A stretch of DNA of 27,361 nt from Chara braunii (lineage: Eukaryota; Streptophyta; Charophyceae; Charales; Characeae), in NCBI GenBank assembly GCA_003427395.1, contig BFEA01000045.1, positions 2,275,606 to 2,302,966 of the forward strand. Direction: 5' to 3'. The notes beneath the pieces are model-generated. The model had not been told where the DNA came from and did not search any database. It was given only the letters and a program-made list of their open reading frames with translations. Positions within the stretch are counted from its first letter, which is position 1, and every line of letters begins with the position of its first letter. Positions 18,698 to 27,203 of the stretch are shown one piece after another. The translations under genes were made by a program, and so were the position numbers.

Positions 18698-19129
18698 TCA
18701 CTGTAGGGACAAGTCAGGGTCTCTGAAGATGAACTTACGGAGTCGCGACCCGGATACCATGTCATGAACCTTGGATCCATCCATTTCTGAGATCTCATAA
18801 ACCTTGCCTTCTGCCTCTCTTGTGATTTTGTAAGGACCAAGCCATCTAGGTTCCAACCTTTTAGTCCATTGTGTCTCAAGGGAACTGTCTAACAAAAGGA
18901 CAACATCTCCAATCTTCAATTTCTCTTTTCTTATATATCTTTTCTTGTTCCATATTTCTTGATCTGATAGTCCGCTGGATGCCATTCTCTCTGCTGCATC
19001 CATCACTGCATGATCGACTTCAGATATTTGCCTCATTATGATCTGAAGGAGTTCTGAAATAGAATAATCCCTGTCACTTTCCTGACTTGACCATGTCTTG
19101 ACAATACTCTCAATAGGCAATGTAGCATA
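18698..19129 (-). pseudogene. Integrase C-terminus (GPY/F module) of the large element
   Basis: This continues the integrase frame after an in-frame TGA (19130-19132) that replaces the Arg/His-type position seen in the relative at 11290 (WFGRHATFPIE). It contains PIESIVKTW, a helical segment, GDVVLLLDSSLETQWTKRLE and the GPY/F block RWLGPYKI with EISEMDGSKVHDMVSGSRLRKF. The GPY/F module supports DNA binding and multimerisation in Ty3/gypsy integrases. The stop at 18698-18700 falls a few residues beyond the end of the + strand relative (KKFVHRD), so it is probably the natural end of the polyprotein. No chromodomain follows, unlike the element at 1-1005. Confidence 0.85.
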
Positions 19130-19132
19130 TCA

Positions 19133-20167
19133 GCCGTACCACAGAGTAAAAGGTGCATAACCAGTAGTTCTCTTGATTGTGATGTTATCAGCATATACAG
19201 CTGCTCTTAATACCTTTGGCCAGTTGCTGAGTTTCCCTTCACACCAATTGGCCAATGAATCTTTCAGAGTTTTGTGGCCTCTTTCCACAGGGGCATTTGC
19301 TTGAGGATGGTAAGTAGTCACATACCGAATTCTGACACCCAATCTGAGTGTAATTCTTCTAATGACCTCATTCCTGAATTCTAATCCTCTGTCTGAGACA
19401 AATTCTCTGATAAAAGGATACCTGAGATAGACTTCCTCTATCCAATCAGCCACTTGTTCGGTTGTCTTCCTTTTCAGAGTTTTTGTCTCAACGTATCCAG
19501 AGAAATTCTCTCTCATGTTTAGTATGTATCTCATCCCACCCTTGCCTGAAGGCATAGTGATGAGATCCATCTGAACTCTACTACCTGGTTCTACCAGGAT
19601 TGTAGGGAATAGGGACTCAATCATCCTTGTGGTAGACCTCTTCTGACATAAGATACATGATTTACAGTATCTGAAAATCATGTCCCTCGTGCCAGTCCAG
19701 AAGTAGAGTTTGACAGTCTTGGAGTAGGTTGCCTCAGCAGCCCTGTGGCCACCAGCAACCCCCTCATGCAGGGCAGCAATTATTTCTAACTGTCTCTCTT
19801 TACCACAATCCACTTTTAGTGAAGGTAAGCCCCCCTTACCATCCACAAAGAGATGTCCCCTTTTTAATCTAAATTTCTTCCTTGAATCTTTACAATAATA
19901 TTCTTTTAGCTGCTTCCTTTCCATCTTCCTGTCAATCTCTTGATAACTTTCATCATATTCTTCAGAGAAGAAAAATATCTCTTCTTCCTTCTTTTCACTC
20001 TCTTCATCTTCCTTTGAACTTGAACTTTCACCAATCTCATGAGCAGCCACTGCTGCTGCATTAACTCTGGCATACCAATCGTTCGGTTCATCTTCTTCCT
20101 TTTTCCCAATAATCGATTCATAAACGTATGCACTTGGGATTTCTCCCCAACTGTCTCTCTCTTCAAG
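19133..20167 (-). pseudogene. Integrase (zinc-binding and DDE core) of the large element
   Basis: The frame is open between TGA codons at 20168-20170 and 19130-19132. An acidic linker (SSSSKEDEESEKKEEEIFFFSEEY) is followed by the HHCC zinc-binding region (LHEGVAGGHRAA ... CKSCILCQ). The catalytic core then follows, with all three acidic residues visible (VQMDLITMP, VSDRGLEF, NAPVERGHKTL). It would insert the cDNA into the genome. It is collinear with and clearly homologous to the + strand fragment at 10161-11705. The frame is the same as for RNase H and RT, so it was part of one polyprotein. The flanking stops make it non-functional as it stands. Confidence 0.9.
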
Positions 20168-20170
20168 TCA

Positions 20171-20836
20171 TAAACTCCACTTGTAGGAGCATGGTGCCTC
20201 ATACTCCTCATCATCTTTTTCATTAAGGAAATTATCTACATAGGCAGATTCTTCAATTGTTCCATTCATATCTTCTTCTTCCTCTCGCCACTCAATCCGG
20301 CTTAAGCCATCCGCTCTGTTCTTCCCAGTGGGGATCTTTTCCAGCTTAAAATCATATGCCCAGATGAAAGCGATCCACCTGCTCACTGTTGGATCTACCT
20401 GTTGATGCTTTTTAATGGCACCTATCACAACAGATGCATCAGTCCTCAGGATGAATCTCCTTCCCAAAACGTAGTGCCTGAAGCACCTGAGGCTATGAAT
20501 GATTGACAGTAGCTCTTTCCTGAATTGGGTGTACCCTCTTTCAGTAGAATTGAGAGTTCTGCTTTCAAATCTTAGAGGTCTTTCTCTCCCATTTTCGTCT
20601 TTCTGAATAAGTACTCCACTCAGAGCAACTGGTCCTCCATCCGCCTCAATGATGAAAGGTCTTGCCTCCTCCTCATCATAATAAGGTACTCCCAGCACTA
20701 CACCACCATCTCTTAGTTTTTCTTGCAACGTTTCTGCTGCAGCCTGTCTTTTGTCATTCCATGTTAAATTAGCCCCTTGTCTTACCATCTCTCTCAGAGG
20801 CTCTGCAAGGGCAGCAAAATGAGGAATAAAAATCCT
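20171..20836 (-). pseudogene. RNase H domain of the large element
   Basis: Open between a TAG (20837-20839) and a TGA (20168-20170), in the frame of RT and integrase. It begins with the RT connection (RIFIPHFAALAEPLREMV). RNase H motifs then follow: IEADGGPVALSGVLIQ with the first catalytic Asp, GRERPLRFESRTLNSTERGYTQFRKELLSI with the catalytic Glu, and FILRTDASVVIGAI with the next Asp; RADGLSRIEW lies near the end of the domain. It would degrade the RNA strand of the RNA:DNA hybrid during reverse transcription. The preceding TAG stands where an aromatic residue (Trp or Tyr) is usual. Confidence 0.9.
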
Positions 20837-21620
20837 CTAGAATCCACAGACTCCCAAGAAGCTCCTGACATCAGTCACTCTCTTGAGAGGCAGAGGCCAG
20901 TTCAAGATCTTGTCTATCTTCTTGGGATCTGGGCTCCTACCCTTGGAGAAGCATCTGAAGCTCAAAATTATCACTTCTGGCTGGAAGAGAAGAGACTTTG
21001 GTCCACTGGCAGTCAGATTATACTTCTGAAGTCTCTCTAGGACCATCTTTACTCCTTCAGCATGTTCCCAGACAAACTTTCTGACTCCCCCTGCCACCAA
21101 AGTTTTATCTCTTACCAAGGGTCCTTTTACAGGATTATCATCAATGTAGGGACTGGTTATTTCAGGGGAAATATCTTGCATGACTTTGATCATATCCCTT
21201 TGAACCACTGCCACTCCGTTAGTCCAGCCCTGAGGTACCACACACATCTGAACAAGCCCCCTTGGCGTGTGCATGGCAGTCATTGGCCGGCTAGTGGGAT
21301 CAATAGGGAACTGATCATAGCCAGAATACAGGTCAACTAGGGAATAAATACATCGACCAGATGAGGATTCAGCGAGGAGATCAGCATTAGGAAGACTACC
21401 TGCATCACGTACCGTCACAGAATTGAGCTTTTGAAAATTCAGTATCCATCTTAGTCCACCCCCTGGTTTCCATAAAACAAAACCATTGGTTAGCATATGG
21501 TCCATCAGCAGGTTCAGCAACATTAGGTGCAATCTTTTTATCAAGATACTTTACTACCGCTTCTTCCTTTAGGGCATACTTGGTTGGTCTATCATTCCAT
21601 GGAACATGATCAACTGTTCA
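20837..21620 (-). pseudogene. Reverse transcriptase of the large element (frameshifted)
   Basis: The main stretch (21478 to 20840) reads VLWKPGGGLRWILNFQKLNS, then IYSLVDLYSGYDQ with the first catalytic Asp, PQGWTNGVAVVQRDM, and the YIDD active site at 21137-21148, where most Ty3/gypsy elements have F/Y-x-DD. PEVIILSFRCFSKGRSPDPKKI and VTDVRSFLGVCGF follow. A single extra base in an AAAA run (+ strand 21479-21482) throws the upstream part (PYANQWF) out of frame. A TGA at 21618-21620 interrupts the N-terminal part, and a TAG at 20837-20839 ends the stretch. The core is well conserved despite the breaks, so decay is not ancient. Confidence 0.9.
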
Positions 21621-23482
21621 AATCTTGACCATCTTGATCATGTCCACGTCCAACCGCCCTCTCTCTTCATCATTAAAGGAGAAAGCACCAGAGAATTTCT
21701 GACACATCTTGAAGATATACTCTTTCTTTTTAGGCAGGATAAACTGGTCCGAGCCTATCTTCATTGTGTCAAACCTTTCTTTGGTGACCCTATTCTCCAG
21801 TTTTGCTGATTCCCTCAATATGCTCTTATGATCTGCCTCTCCTTTTCCAATGCTTCATCATAATCTTTCTCTATTAAGACTGCCACTGGGTTTTTCTTCA
21901 CCCCCTTGGGCTTGTATTTTCTTTTCGACCCACTGGCTATTTTCCTAAAAAAGGGTGAGTCGATGCAAATCTCAATTCCATCTTCAGTCTCTACAGCTTT
22001 CTTGAAGGCTTCAATTTGCCCATTCTCATCCTCGAGTTTACCGAGGGCTTTCATCATTTTCGAAACTTGATTGATTCCCACTGAAATCTCTTCTTTTGCT
22101 TCTCGTTTCCCTTCCTCCTTTAGTCTCCTAACCCTTTCAGCAGATTCCTCCCTCCTGATCGAATTAGCAGATAGTTGATGCTTGAAATCATTTTTCATAT
22201 CGACCATAAAGGTTTGCTCTTGAGCAGTCTCTGGATCCTGTAGACTGATCCAGGATGACCCCTCATGACTGAAAAATTGGACCGTCTCCATCCTATGCAA
22301 GAATGGAGTTCCCAAGATACAGTTATGATCCAGATCAGGTACTACAAAACCCAGTAACTCCATAGTCATTGTCCCAACCTTGATAGACAAATTAACAATA
22401 AATCCTGCCACGAACAGCTCTCCTGCAATATTGCTTAGTACATTTTGTGCAGGTCTGTCAATAGATAAATTACATGCTTCCATCGTTCTTCGTGAAAGAA
22501 GTATCATCTCTGCCCCAGAATCTACTAGGGCTAGAATCTTCACTTGATTAATGCGAATTGTAAGATGCCCACAACCCATGGTTGCAAATCTCATCTTGCA
22601 ACCTGGTAGTGATCTATTCACTTGGTTGGGAAAGACTGACCTCAAATAATTAACTTCCATTTTCTTCTTCTCAATTAACCTTTTCAATTCTTCTCTCAGT
22701 TTGGGTGCTAGTGTCATTGTTTCCTTGAAAGATAGTGTCACTTTCGTTTCTTCCAGCATCTTAGCAATTACATCAGAAATCACTGTCCCATCATCCAAAT
22801 CACTCTTGAGAATAAATTTTATTTTTCTCCCCTGTTCATTCTTTTTCTGTAAATGTTCCGACTCAGGATCATCAAGGATGTCGATAAGTGATTCCTCAAC
22901 CTTCTTTCTTTGCTTTTCTTCTATCATTTGAGGTGTCATACGGGTTTGGTGGTTCCTTACTTCACCAACCCTGACACTAGGTTCCATGATAAGTTCTGGG
23001 GGTAAACCACCATGGAATGACATCATATTAACCAGGAAACGAGCCACTTCATTGGAAGAGGATTCTACTAATCCAGAGGGATTCTGAAAAGTAGGGTTCC
23101 CTCCCAATGGAGACTCACTTGTTGATGTCTCACTAGGCTCACACTCTATCAATGTTAAGGACTGTAGAGACAACTCAATCATGGAATGAGGGTCATCCGT
23201 TCTTTGTACCAGTTCATTAGGCAAATCTCCAGTGAGGAAATGAACATTCCCATTTACCTTTCTCTTCTTCTTAATCTTCATATTTTCATCATGTTTTAGA
23301 GCAAGAAGCCTCATACCTCCCGGATGTCTGGGATCCAACTTATTCCATGAACTATCACAAACATGACCCATTGCATTTTTCTTTGCCACCCCACTCCTTA
23401 CATCCTCCTCAAGTGGCTTGCAGTAGGTGGTAGTATGTCCACTTTCGCCACAATAGTAGCAAGTAAAACTCCTCTTAGGACG
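21621..23482 (-). pseudogene. Gag-pol linker and aspartic protease of the large element
   Basis: A 524-codon open frame runs from 23389 to 21815, continuous with the zinc-knuckle frame upstream. After a long charged linker comes the protease: ILALVDSGAEM with the catalytic Asp-Ser-Gly-Ala at about 22511-22522, then a flap-region stretch and LDHNCILGTPFLHRM, the C-terminal hydrophobic and Gly-rich block typical of retropepsins. The polyprotein is then cut by a one-base loss near 21831-21836, after which the text continues in another frame (HKSILRESAKLENRV) to 21618. The protease would release Gag and Pol products. The linker (about 270 residues before the active site) is long for the family, and I recognise no domain in it. 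Confidence 0.85.
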
Positions 23483-24397
23483 CTAATCATATTTTATTCT
23501 CTCTCTGTTTCCTCCATCACCATTATTTCCATTCCTTTTGGTTCTGGACAAATCCCCTTTCTTACCATGATTTTCGTTGTCATCATCATCGTCGTCATCT
23601 TCCTCACTTTCAACCTTTTTCTTTCCCCTGTCATCCACAGCATGCGTTGCACGCCTTGCAGGCATAAAGTTAGCCATCACCTTTTAAAGAATATTCTCAG
23701 CAGTTAAATTGCTTCCTCTATTCATTCCATTCTCAGTCTCCCAATCATTGGCCAAAGTACTGATCTGATCCAGCGACCATTTCTTATGGGAGACAATAGG
23801 TAGAGTTCTTATGATTGCAACCATTTCATCCCATTTGAGAGGATAGTGCTGAGCTTGATTAAGGACTGCTTGCCTTTCAGTGTCAGTAAAGTTTGTCAAA
23901 AATATATGGCATCTCTGAGTTTCGTCCAAATATGGAATTCTTCTTGCTGTTCGGATGAAGGTCTGAAGAAAAACATTGAAAGTGCCATATTTAGCTCTTC
24001 TGATGTTAAGTAAATCCTTAATTGTAATCGGAACTGAATCTTTCTCAAATTCCTTTTTCAGTCTCTCCTTGACTTCTTCCCAGGTAGTAGCACCTTCCAT
24101 TAATTCCTGAACTGCCAGACTTGAGTCAGTATCACAATAAGATAGGAGGTGCTTAAGCCATTGCTTATCCGTCCAGCCATAACTGAGTCCAAATAACTCA
24201 TACTCGTCCAGGAAGTCATTAACTTGAGGTCCTCTAAAGCAAGGAATCCTCTCATCTGGCCTTTTTGCTCTCGCAATATCTGACCCCCCTTTGATTGTAT
24301 CAACTCTCTCGACCAGTTCCCGTATAACCCCAACCAAGGCCTCTTCATTGGTCCCTGCAAATGTACTTGGTCTTGCTCGCCCTGCCATCTTGACCAT
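23483..24397 (-). pseudogene. Gag capsid and zinc knuckle of the large element
   Basis: Starts at ATG 24397 (a second ATG, M4, follows at 24388). The first 237 codons carry a retrotransposon gag/capsid-like domain: IPCFRGPQVNDFLDEYE, WLKHLLSYCD, TTWEEVKERLKKEF, then RIPYLDETQRCHIFLTNF. A TAA (23684-23686), explicable from CAA, interrupts it. The same frame continues through ANFMPARRATHAV and an Asp run to a TAG (23483-23485). Directly beyond that stop, still in frame, is one CCHC zinc knuckle (CYYCGESGHTTTYC, near 23431-23472), so Gag, protease and RT share one frame with no programmed shift needed. Gag would package the genomic RNA. The B ORF upstream ends 61 bases before this start. Confidence 0.85.
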
Positions 24398-24458
24398 AGA
24401 CTTTTCCCAAGTATTCTCTTCTCTTTCTGTGACTCTTGTCCCTTTTTTTCTCTGCTCT

Positions 24459-24728
24459 TCAATCTCTCACTCTTCTCGCAAGAGATACAGACTCATTCCT
24501 CTCTTCTCTTGTCTGTTCTACCCCCTGAGAGTTCTGTACATATAGGGTATAAGCAATAATCAATTGGGTAGTGATCAAGGGCAGTGCAACCCTTCTCAGC
24601 CTTCCAATGTAATCTTTAATCAATTCTTTCTCATCATCCATACTCAGTCTTCTGTCATACCCTTTTATAGTACCCCGAATCATAAAATATCGAGTCGGGT
24701 CTATAATCTCATAGTCAAATTGCATCAT
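24459..24728 (-). CDS. Small accessory ORF with domain B, next to gag
   Basis: An 89-residue ORF starting at ATG-ATG (24728) in the order typical of B: a strand (RYFMIRGTIKG), a charged helix (MDDEKELIKDYIGRLRR), then ALPLITTQLIIAYTLYVQNSQ. The C-terminus is Glu/Arg-rich. It matches TTDQTKINYLLKVVKVG of its neighbour only in outline. It lies 57 bases after the preceding B ORF and 61 bases before gag, in a frame different from gag. No known family is recognised. Tandem placement with its relatives suggests duplication inside the element. Confidence 0.55.
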   Translation of the reverse strand: MMQFDYEIIDPTRYFMIRGTIKGYDRRLSMDDEKELIKDYIGRLRRVALPLITTQLIIAYTLYVQNSQGVEQTREERNESVSLARRVRD

Positions 24729-24785
24729 TTACAGCCCACTGCTAATCCTTCTTGCAAGAGAGACCCGTTCCTGAAAAGTGTGACA

Positions 24786-25016
24786 TTATACTCTCTCAGT
24801 AGCCCCCACTTTCACTACCTTTAACAGATAGTTTATCTTAGTCTGGTCAGTGGTAACTCTCAAGGCAGAATCTCTCATGCGGTCTAAGAAAGGCTGCAAA
24901 AACTCAAGCTCATCCAGGGTAGAAAGATTTCTATCAGAAATAAGAGTCCCTTCTATCTTGACTACTCTACCTTCCAACACAACACCTAGTGTCAGCCGTT
25001 CAGTCAAACTGGGCAT
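24786..25016 (-). CDS. Small accessory ORF with domain B
   Basis: A 76-residue ORF that begins two bases after the stop of the preceding A4 ORF. It reads LGVVLEGRVVKIEGTLISDR (strand), a helix (LDELEFLQPFLDRMRDSA), then LRVTTDQTKINYLLKVVKVG. Compare VVKSTLIREKK ... KKYIEYVIYFYG in the ORF at 3962-4207, which shows the same order. Its ATG is the first in the frame. The near-abutting stop and start suggest translation by reinitiation on a polycistronic transcript, if it is translated. No known family is recognised. Confidence 0.55.
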   Translation of the reverse strand: MPSLTERLTLGVVLEGRVVKIEGTLISDRNLSTLDELEFLQPFLDRMRDSALRVTTDQTKINYLLKVVKVGATERV

Positions 25017-25018
25017 TG

Positions 25019-25591
25019 CTAATCAACATAAGCAACATATGAAAGGTAGATCTCAGGTTGGACATAATCAGGGATCTCGAATCTGTGTTCAAAAGTACTC
25101 AGGAGTAGGGATTTTATCATCACTATGGAGTCTTTTTTTCTTGCTCTACCAATCTCAGCAATGGCTTCCAACAGAGGCATCCAATCTCTTTTGCCTTCAA
25201 ATCCCTTAGCAATTGAGAACTCAGGAAGCCTCTCAAATTGTCTTACTTCTTTCCCCCAGGTTACTTTTCTCTTTAACTTTTCAAGCCACTCTTTGGTTCT
25301 TATGAGACTAATGTAAGCACCTGTCTGACACTTCAAGTAGTCATCTTCCTTTTCTAGGCCGGCTGATACATAAATTCGTACGTCCAGGCTGCCAGTACTC
25401 AGGAATTTGACCACTGGAATGTGAAATATTATGGACCCTCTCTCACAAGTCTCATATCTCAGGATCACAAAAGGATTATCACACCCTATCATCTCATAGA
25501 GTCTACCCTTCACAGTAGTTATACTGGCTACTGAGAGTATTCTTCTTGGAATCTCTTCACTTTCCATGCAAACTTTAACATGGCATACCAA
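25019..25591 (-). CDS. Accessory ORF with domain A (copy A4) and a B-like tail
   Basis: A 190-residue ORF. The first ATG (25591) overlaps the A3 ORF by 64 bases; a later ATG (25567, MESEEIPRR) is as plausible. It contains NPFVILRYETCERGS, VVKFLSTGSLDVRIYVSAGL, a helix (TKEWLEKLKRKV), then GFEGKRDWMPLLEAIAEIGR; these correspond to the VRYE, YDI.IYV and D.W blocks of copies A1-A3. The last 40 residues (KSLLLSTFEHRFEIPDY, then EIYLSYVAYVD) resemble the B pattern. It lies within the pre-gag array on the coding strand. Function unknown; the conserved aromatic/charged blocks suggest a folded alpha/beta domain. Confidence 0.6.
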   Translation of the reverse strand: MVCHVKVCMESEEIPRRILSVASITTVKGRLYEMIGCDNPFVILRYETCERGSIIFHIPVVKFLSTGSLDVRIYVSAGLEKEDDYLKCQTGAYISLIRTKEWLEKLKRKVTWGKEVRQFERLPEFSIAKGFEGKRDWMPLLEAIAEIGRARKKDSIVMIKSLLLSTFEHRFEIPDYVQPEIYLSYVAYVD

Positions 25592-26022
25592 TTGTCTCTT
25601 GAGAACGTGAGTCCCTCAACAGGTGGAGATGGTATCCCAATAAAAGGCCTGACATAGGTACTAAAGGAGAAGTTCCTTCCTTCCCGCTCTAATCTTCTAT
25701 TCTCATTATGCGCAAGATCCGAAGCTCGTTGCCAACACGCACCTTTTCGACTTTCATCAAATTTTTGCTTCGGCACATAAATCCCAATATCATATTCATC
25801 AAGATCAATAAAATAGCATGTAAGAACATACAGACTATCTAGTTTTTGTCCTGATCCCTTTATGGCTTCATACCTCACGATTTTATAAGGAATTACAGCC
25901 TTACATGCTATGGAATTAAGAGAATTCAACAGCTTGTCTGATTCGGCCCTTCTCAGCCCTTCATGGCCTCTTATCAGTCTGAGCTTAGATTTCTCTCTCA
26001 AGGGTACATAACGTCGACTCAT
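25528..26022 (-). CDS. Accessory ORF with domain A (copy A3, intact)
   Basis: A 164-residue ORF, the only complete uninterrupted A copy before gag and the best reference for the family. Blocks: LLNSLNSIACKAVIPYKIVRYE (about 31-52), YFIDLDEYDIGIYVPK (70-85), a charged helix (ASDLAHNENRRLERE, 100-114), then PFIGIPSPPVEGL (126-138) and SRDNWYAMLKFAWKVKR (141-157). Its ATG shares bases with the stop of copy A2 (TGATG at 26020-26024). There is no signal peptide or membrane segment. I do not recognise the fold; pre-gag ORFs of unknown function are known in giant Tat/Ogre elements, but I cannot say these are related. Confidence 0.65.
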   Translation of the reverse strand: MSRRYVPLREKSKLRLIRGHEGLRRAESDKLLNSLNSIACKAVIPYKIVRYEAIKGSGQKLDSLYVLTCYFIDLDEYDIGIYVPKQKFDESRKGACWQRASDLAHNENRRLEREGRNFSFSTYVRPFIGIPSPPVEGLTFSRDNWYAMLKFAWKVKRFQEEYSQ

Positions 26023-26514
26023 CAGACTCTTTGACCTCTTTTCACTTTCTGGGCAAACTCAATCACCGCAAACCAATCATCTTTTGATAAATTTAAATCA
26101 GGTAAGGGAGGAGCTGAAAATCCTTTGAAGGCAGTAAATCGTGTAGATCCAGTGAAACACTTGTTCTCTCTCTCAAGCCTCTCTCTCTCTCTCAGTACTA
26201 CCTCTTCAGCAAATCCCCAACATCTCCCGTACACTGCGTCAACACTTCTTTCTTTTTGGGACATAAATTCTTACATCATACACATCCAGGTCTGTGAAAT
26301 AGAATGTCAGTCCATACAATCGTTCCTGTTCCCATCCGCTCTCGACTATCTCATACCTGACAACTTCATACGGAAATGCCTCTCTCTTGCTTAGAGTATT
26401 CAGCGACCTTATGAGACATTCAACCTTCTCTTGACTTGGACCCGAACCTGTGCCAAAATTTAACCTTCTTTGTCTGATTACTTCTGCTGAAATCTCTTCA
26501 GCTCTCATGACCAC
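26022..26514 (-). pseudogene. Accessory ORF with domain A (copy A2, frameshifted)
   Basis: Two overlapping frames make one A copy. The first (26514 to 26239) carries LIRSLNTLSKREAFPYEVVR and YFTDLDVYDVRIYVPKRK. The second (from 26264 to 26022) carries the charged helix (VVLRERERLERE), FKGFSAPPLPDL and SKDDWFAVIEFAQKVKR. The break falls just after the IYVPK block. Block order and spacing match copy A3 closely. The ATG (26514, or 26508) overlaps the end of copy A1 by a few bases, and the stop overlaps the start of A3 as TGATG. A shift of one base would explain the break; it could be decay, as gag-pol is also broken. Confidence 0.6.
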
Positions 26515-26889
26515 CGCTTCTTTTCTCTCTTGTCAATACCATGTTGATTATCGGTAGCCAGTTAGTCCCATCACAATAATTGTCAGGTATAGGAGGGATT
26601 GGAACAAATCTGTCTTTTCATCATAAATGAATTAGATCACAATCTCCCATAACCAATTAAAATCCTCACCATCGTTGCTGCCTCCTTCCTTGACATAAAG
26701 GCGGATATCATAGATATCTCCCTCCAAGAAGTGAGTCAGCACTACGCAGATGGTTGAGCCACAGGAGTGATAACTCCTACAAGCCTCGTACCTGTAAGAA
26801 AATATCCCTCTTCTAGAAAATTCAAACAATTCTCTCAGAGCACCGTCAACCAGCATCTGTCCCGATCCGTCCCACTCTCTTTCTTTCAA
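26498..26889 (-). pseudogene. Accessory ORF with domain A (copy A1, frameshifted and shortened)
   Basis: This is the first ORF after the leader. The first frame (26889 to 26632) has LRELFEFSRRGIFSYRYEA and THFLEGDIYDIRLYVKEGG, matching the VRYE and YDI.IYV blocks. Another frame (about 26605 to 26498) supplies RFVPIPPIPD and CDGTNWLPIINMVLTREKR, matching the PP and D.W blocks. The charged helix between them is missing or greatly shortened. The second frame ends about 10-17 bases inside the start of copy A2. It is a decayed copy, on the strand and in the order of the rest of the array. Confidence 0.55.
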
Positions 26890-27181
26890 TTTTCTTTCAG
26901 TGTATTAGATGAAATTGGGCATACCTGGTGTCAAGCTCGATTCTCTCCAGTCAATAAAATCAATCTCCTTTTCCCCGGTCTAGTGTAATACCTCACACAA
27001 GGATGAAACAAATCATAGTTAGCATTCGTGATTCTCAAGAGAATCGGGACTTTAAATGAGAATAATAAAATAATCATGAAGCTCACAGAAATGCCAACAG
27101 TTCTCAGGTCCTAATCAAAGCTCAAAGATGATGATGATGATGATGACCCAAGTTCGTTCCGAACACGAAAAATTTTTCATG
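26890..27181 (-). other. Leader between primer site and first accessory ORF
   Basis: A stretch of about 290 bases without a recognised gene. It contains a (GAT)n run at 27127-27146 and AT-rich DNA. It would hold the 5' untranslated leader and packaging signals, which cannot be identified by eye. Confidence 0.45.
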
Positions 27182-27199
27182 TCCTCGGCAACGGCGCCA
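27182..27199 (-). promoter_or_regulatory. Primer binding site for tRNA-Asp
   Basis: On the - strand TGGCGCCGTTGCCGAGGA begins four bases after the LTR end. It matches the complement of the 3' end of plant tRNA-Asp in 17 of 18 positions. It fixes the direction of the element and identifies 27204 onward as its 5' LTR. Confidence 0.88.
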
Positions 27200-27203
27200 T
27201 TTT

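Noticed and set aside
21815-21836. Programmed -1 frameshift between protease and RT
   Set aside because: No slippery heptamer is visible, a second shift at 21479-21482 in a homopolymer restores the original frame, and gag, protease and RT otherwise share one frame; decay is simpler.
18698-24397. Classical fungal RIP as the explanation of the stops
   Set aside because: The window looks like a streptophyte and no alignment is available; deamination of methylated cytosine explains the same changes.
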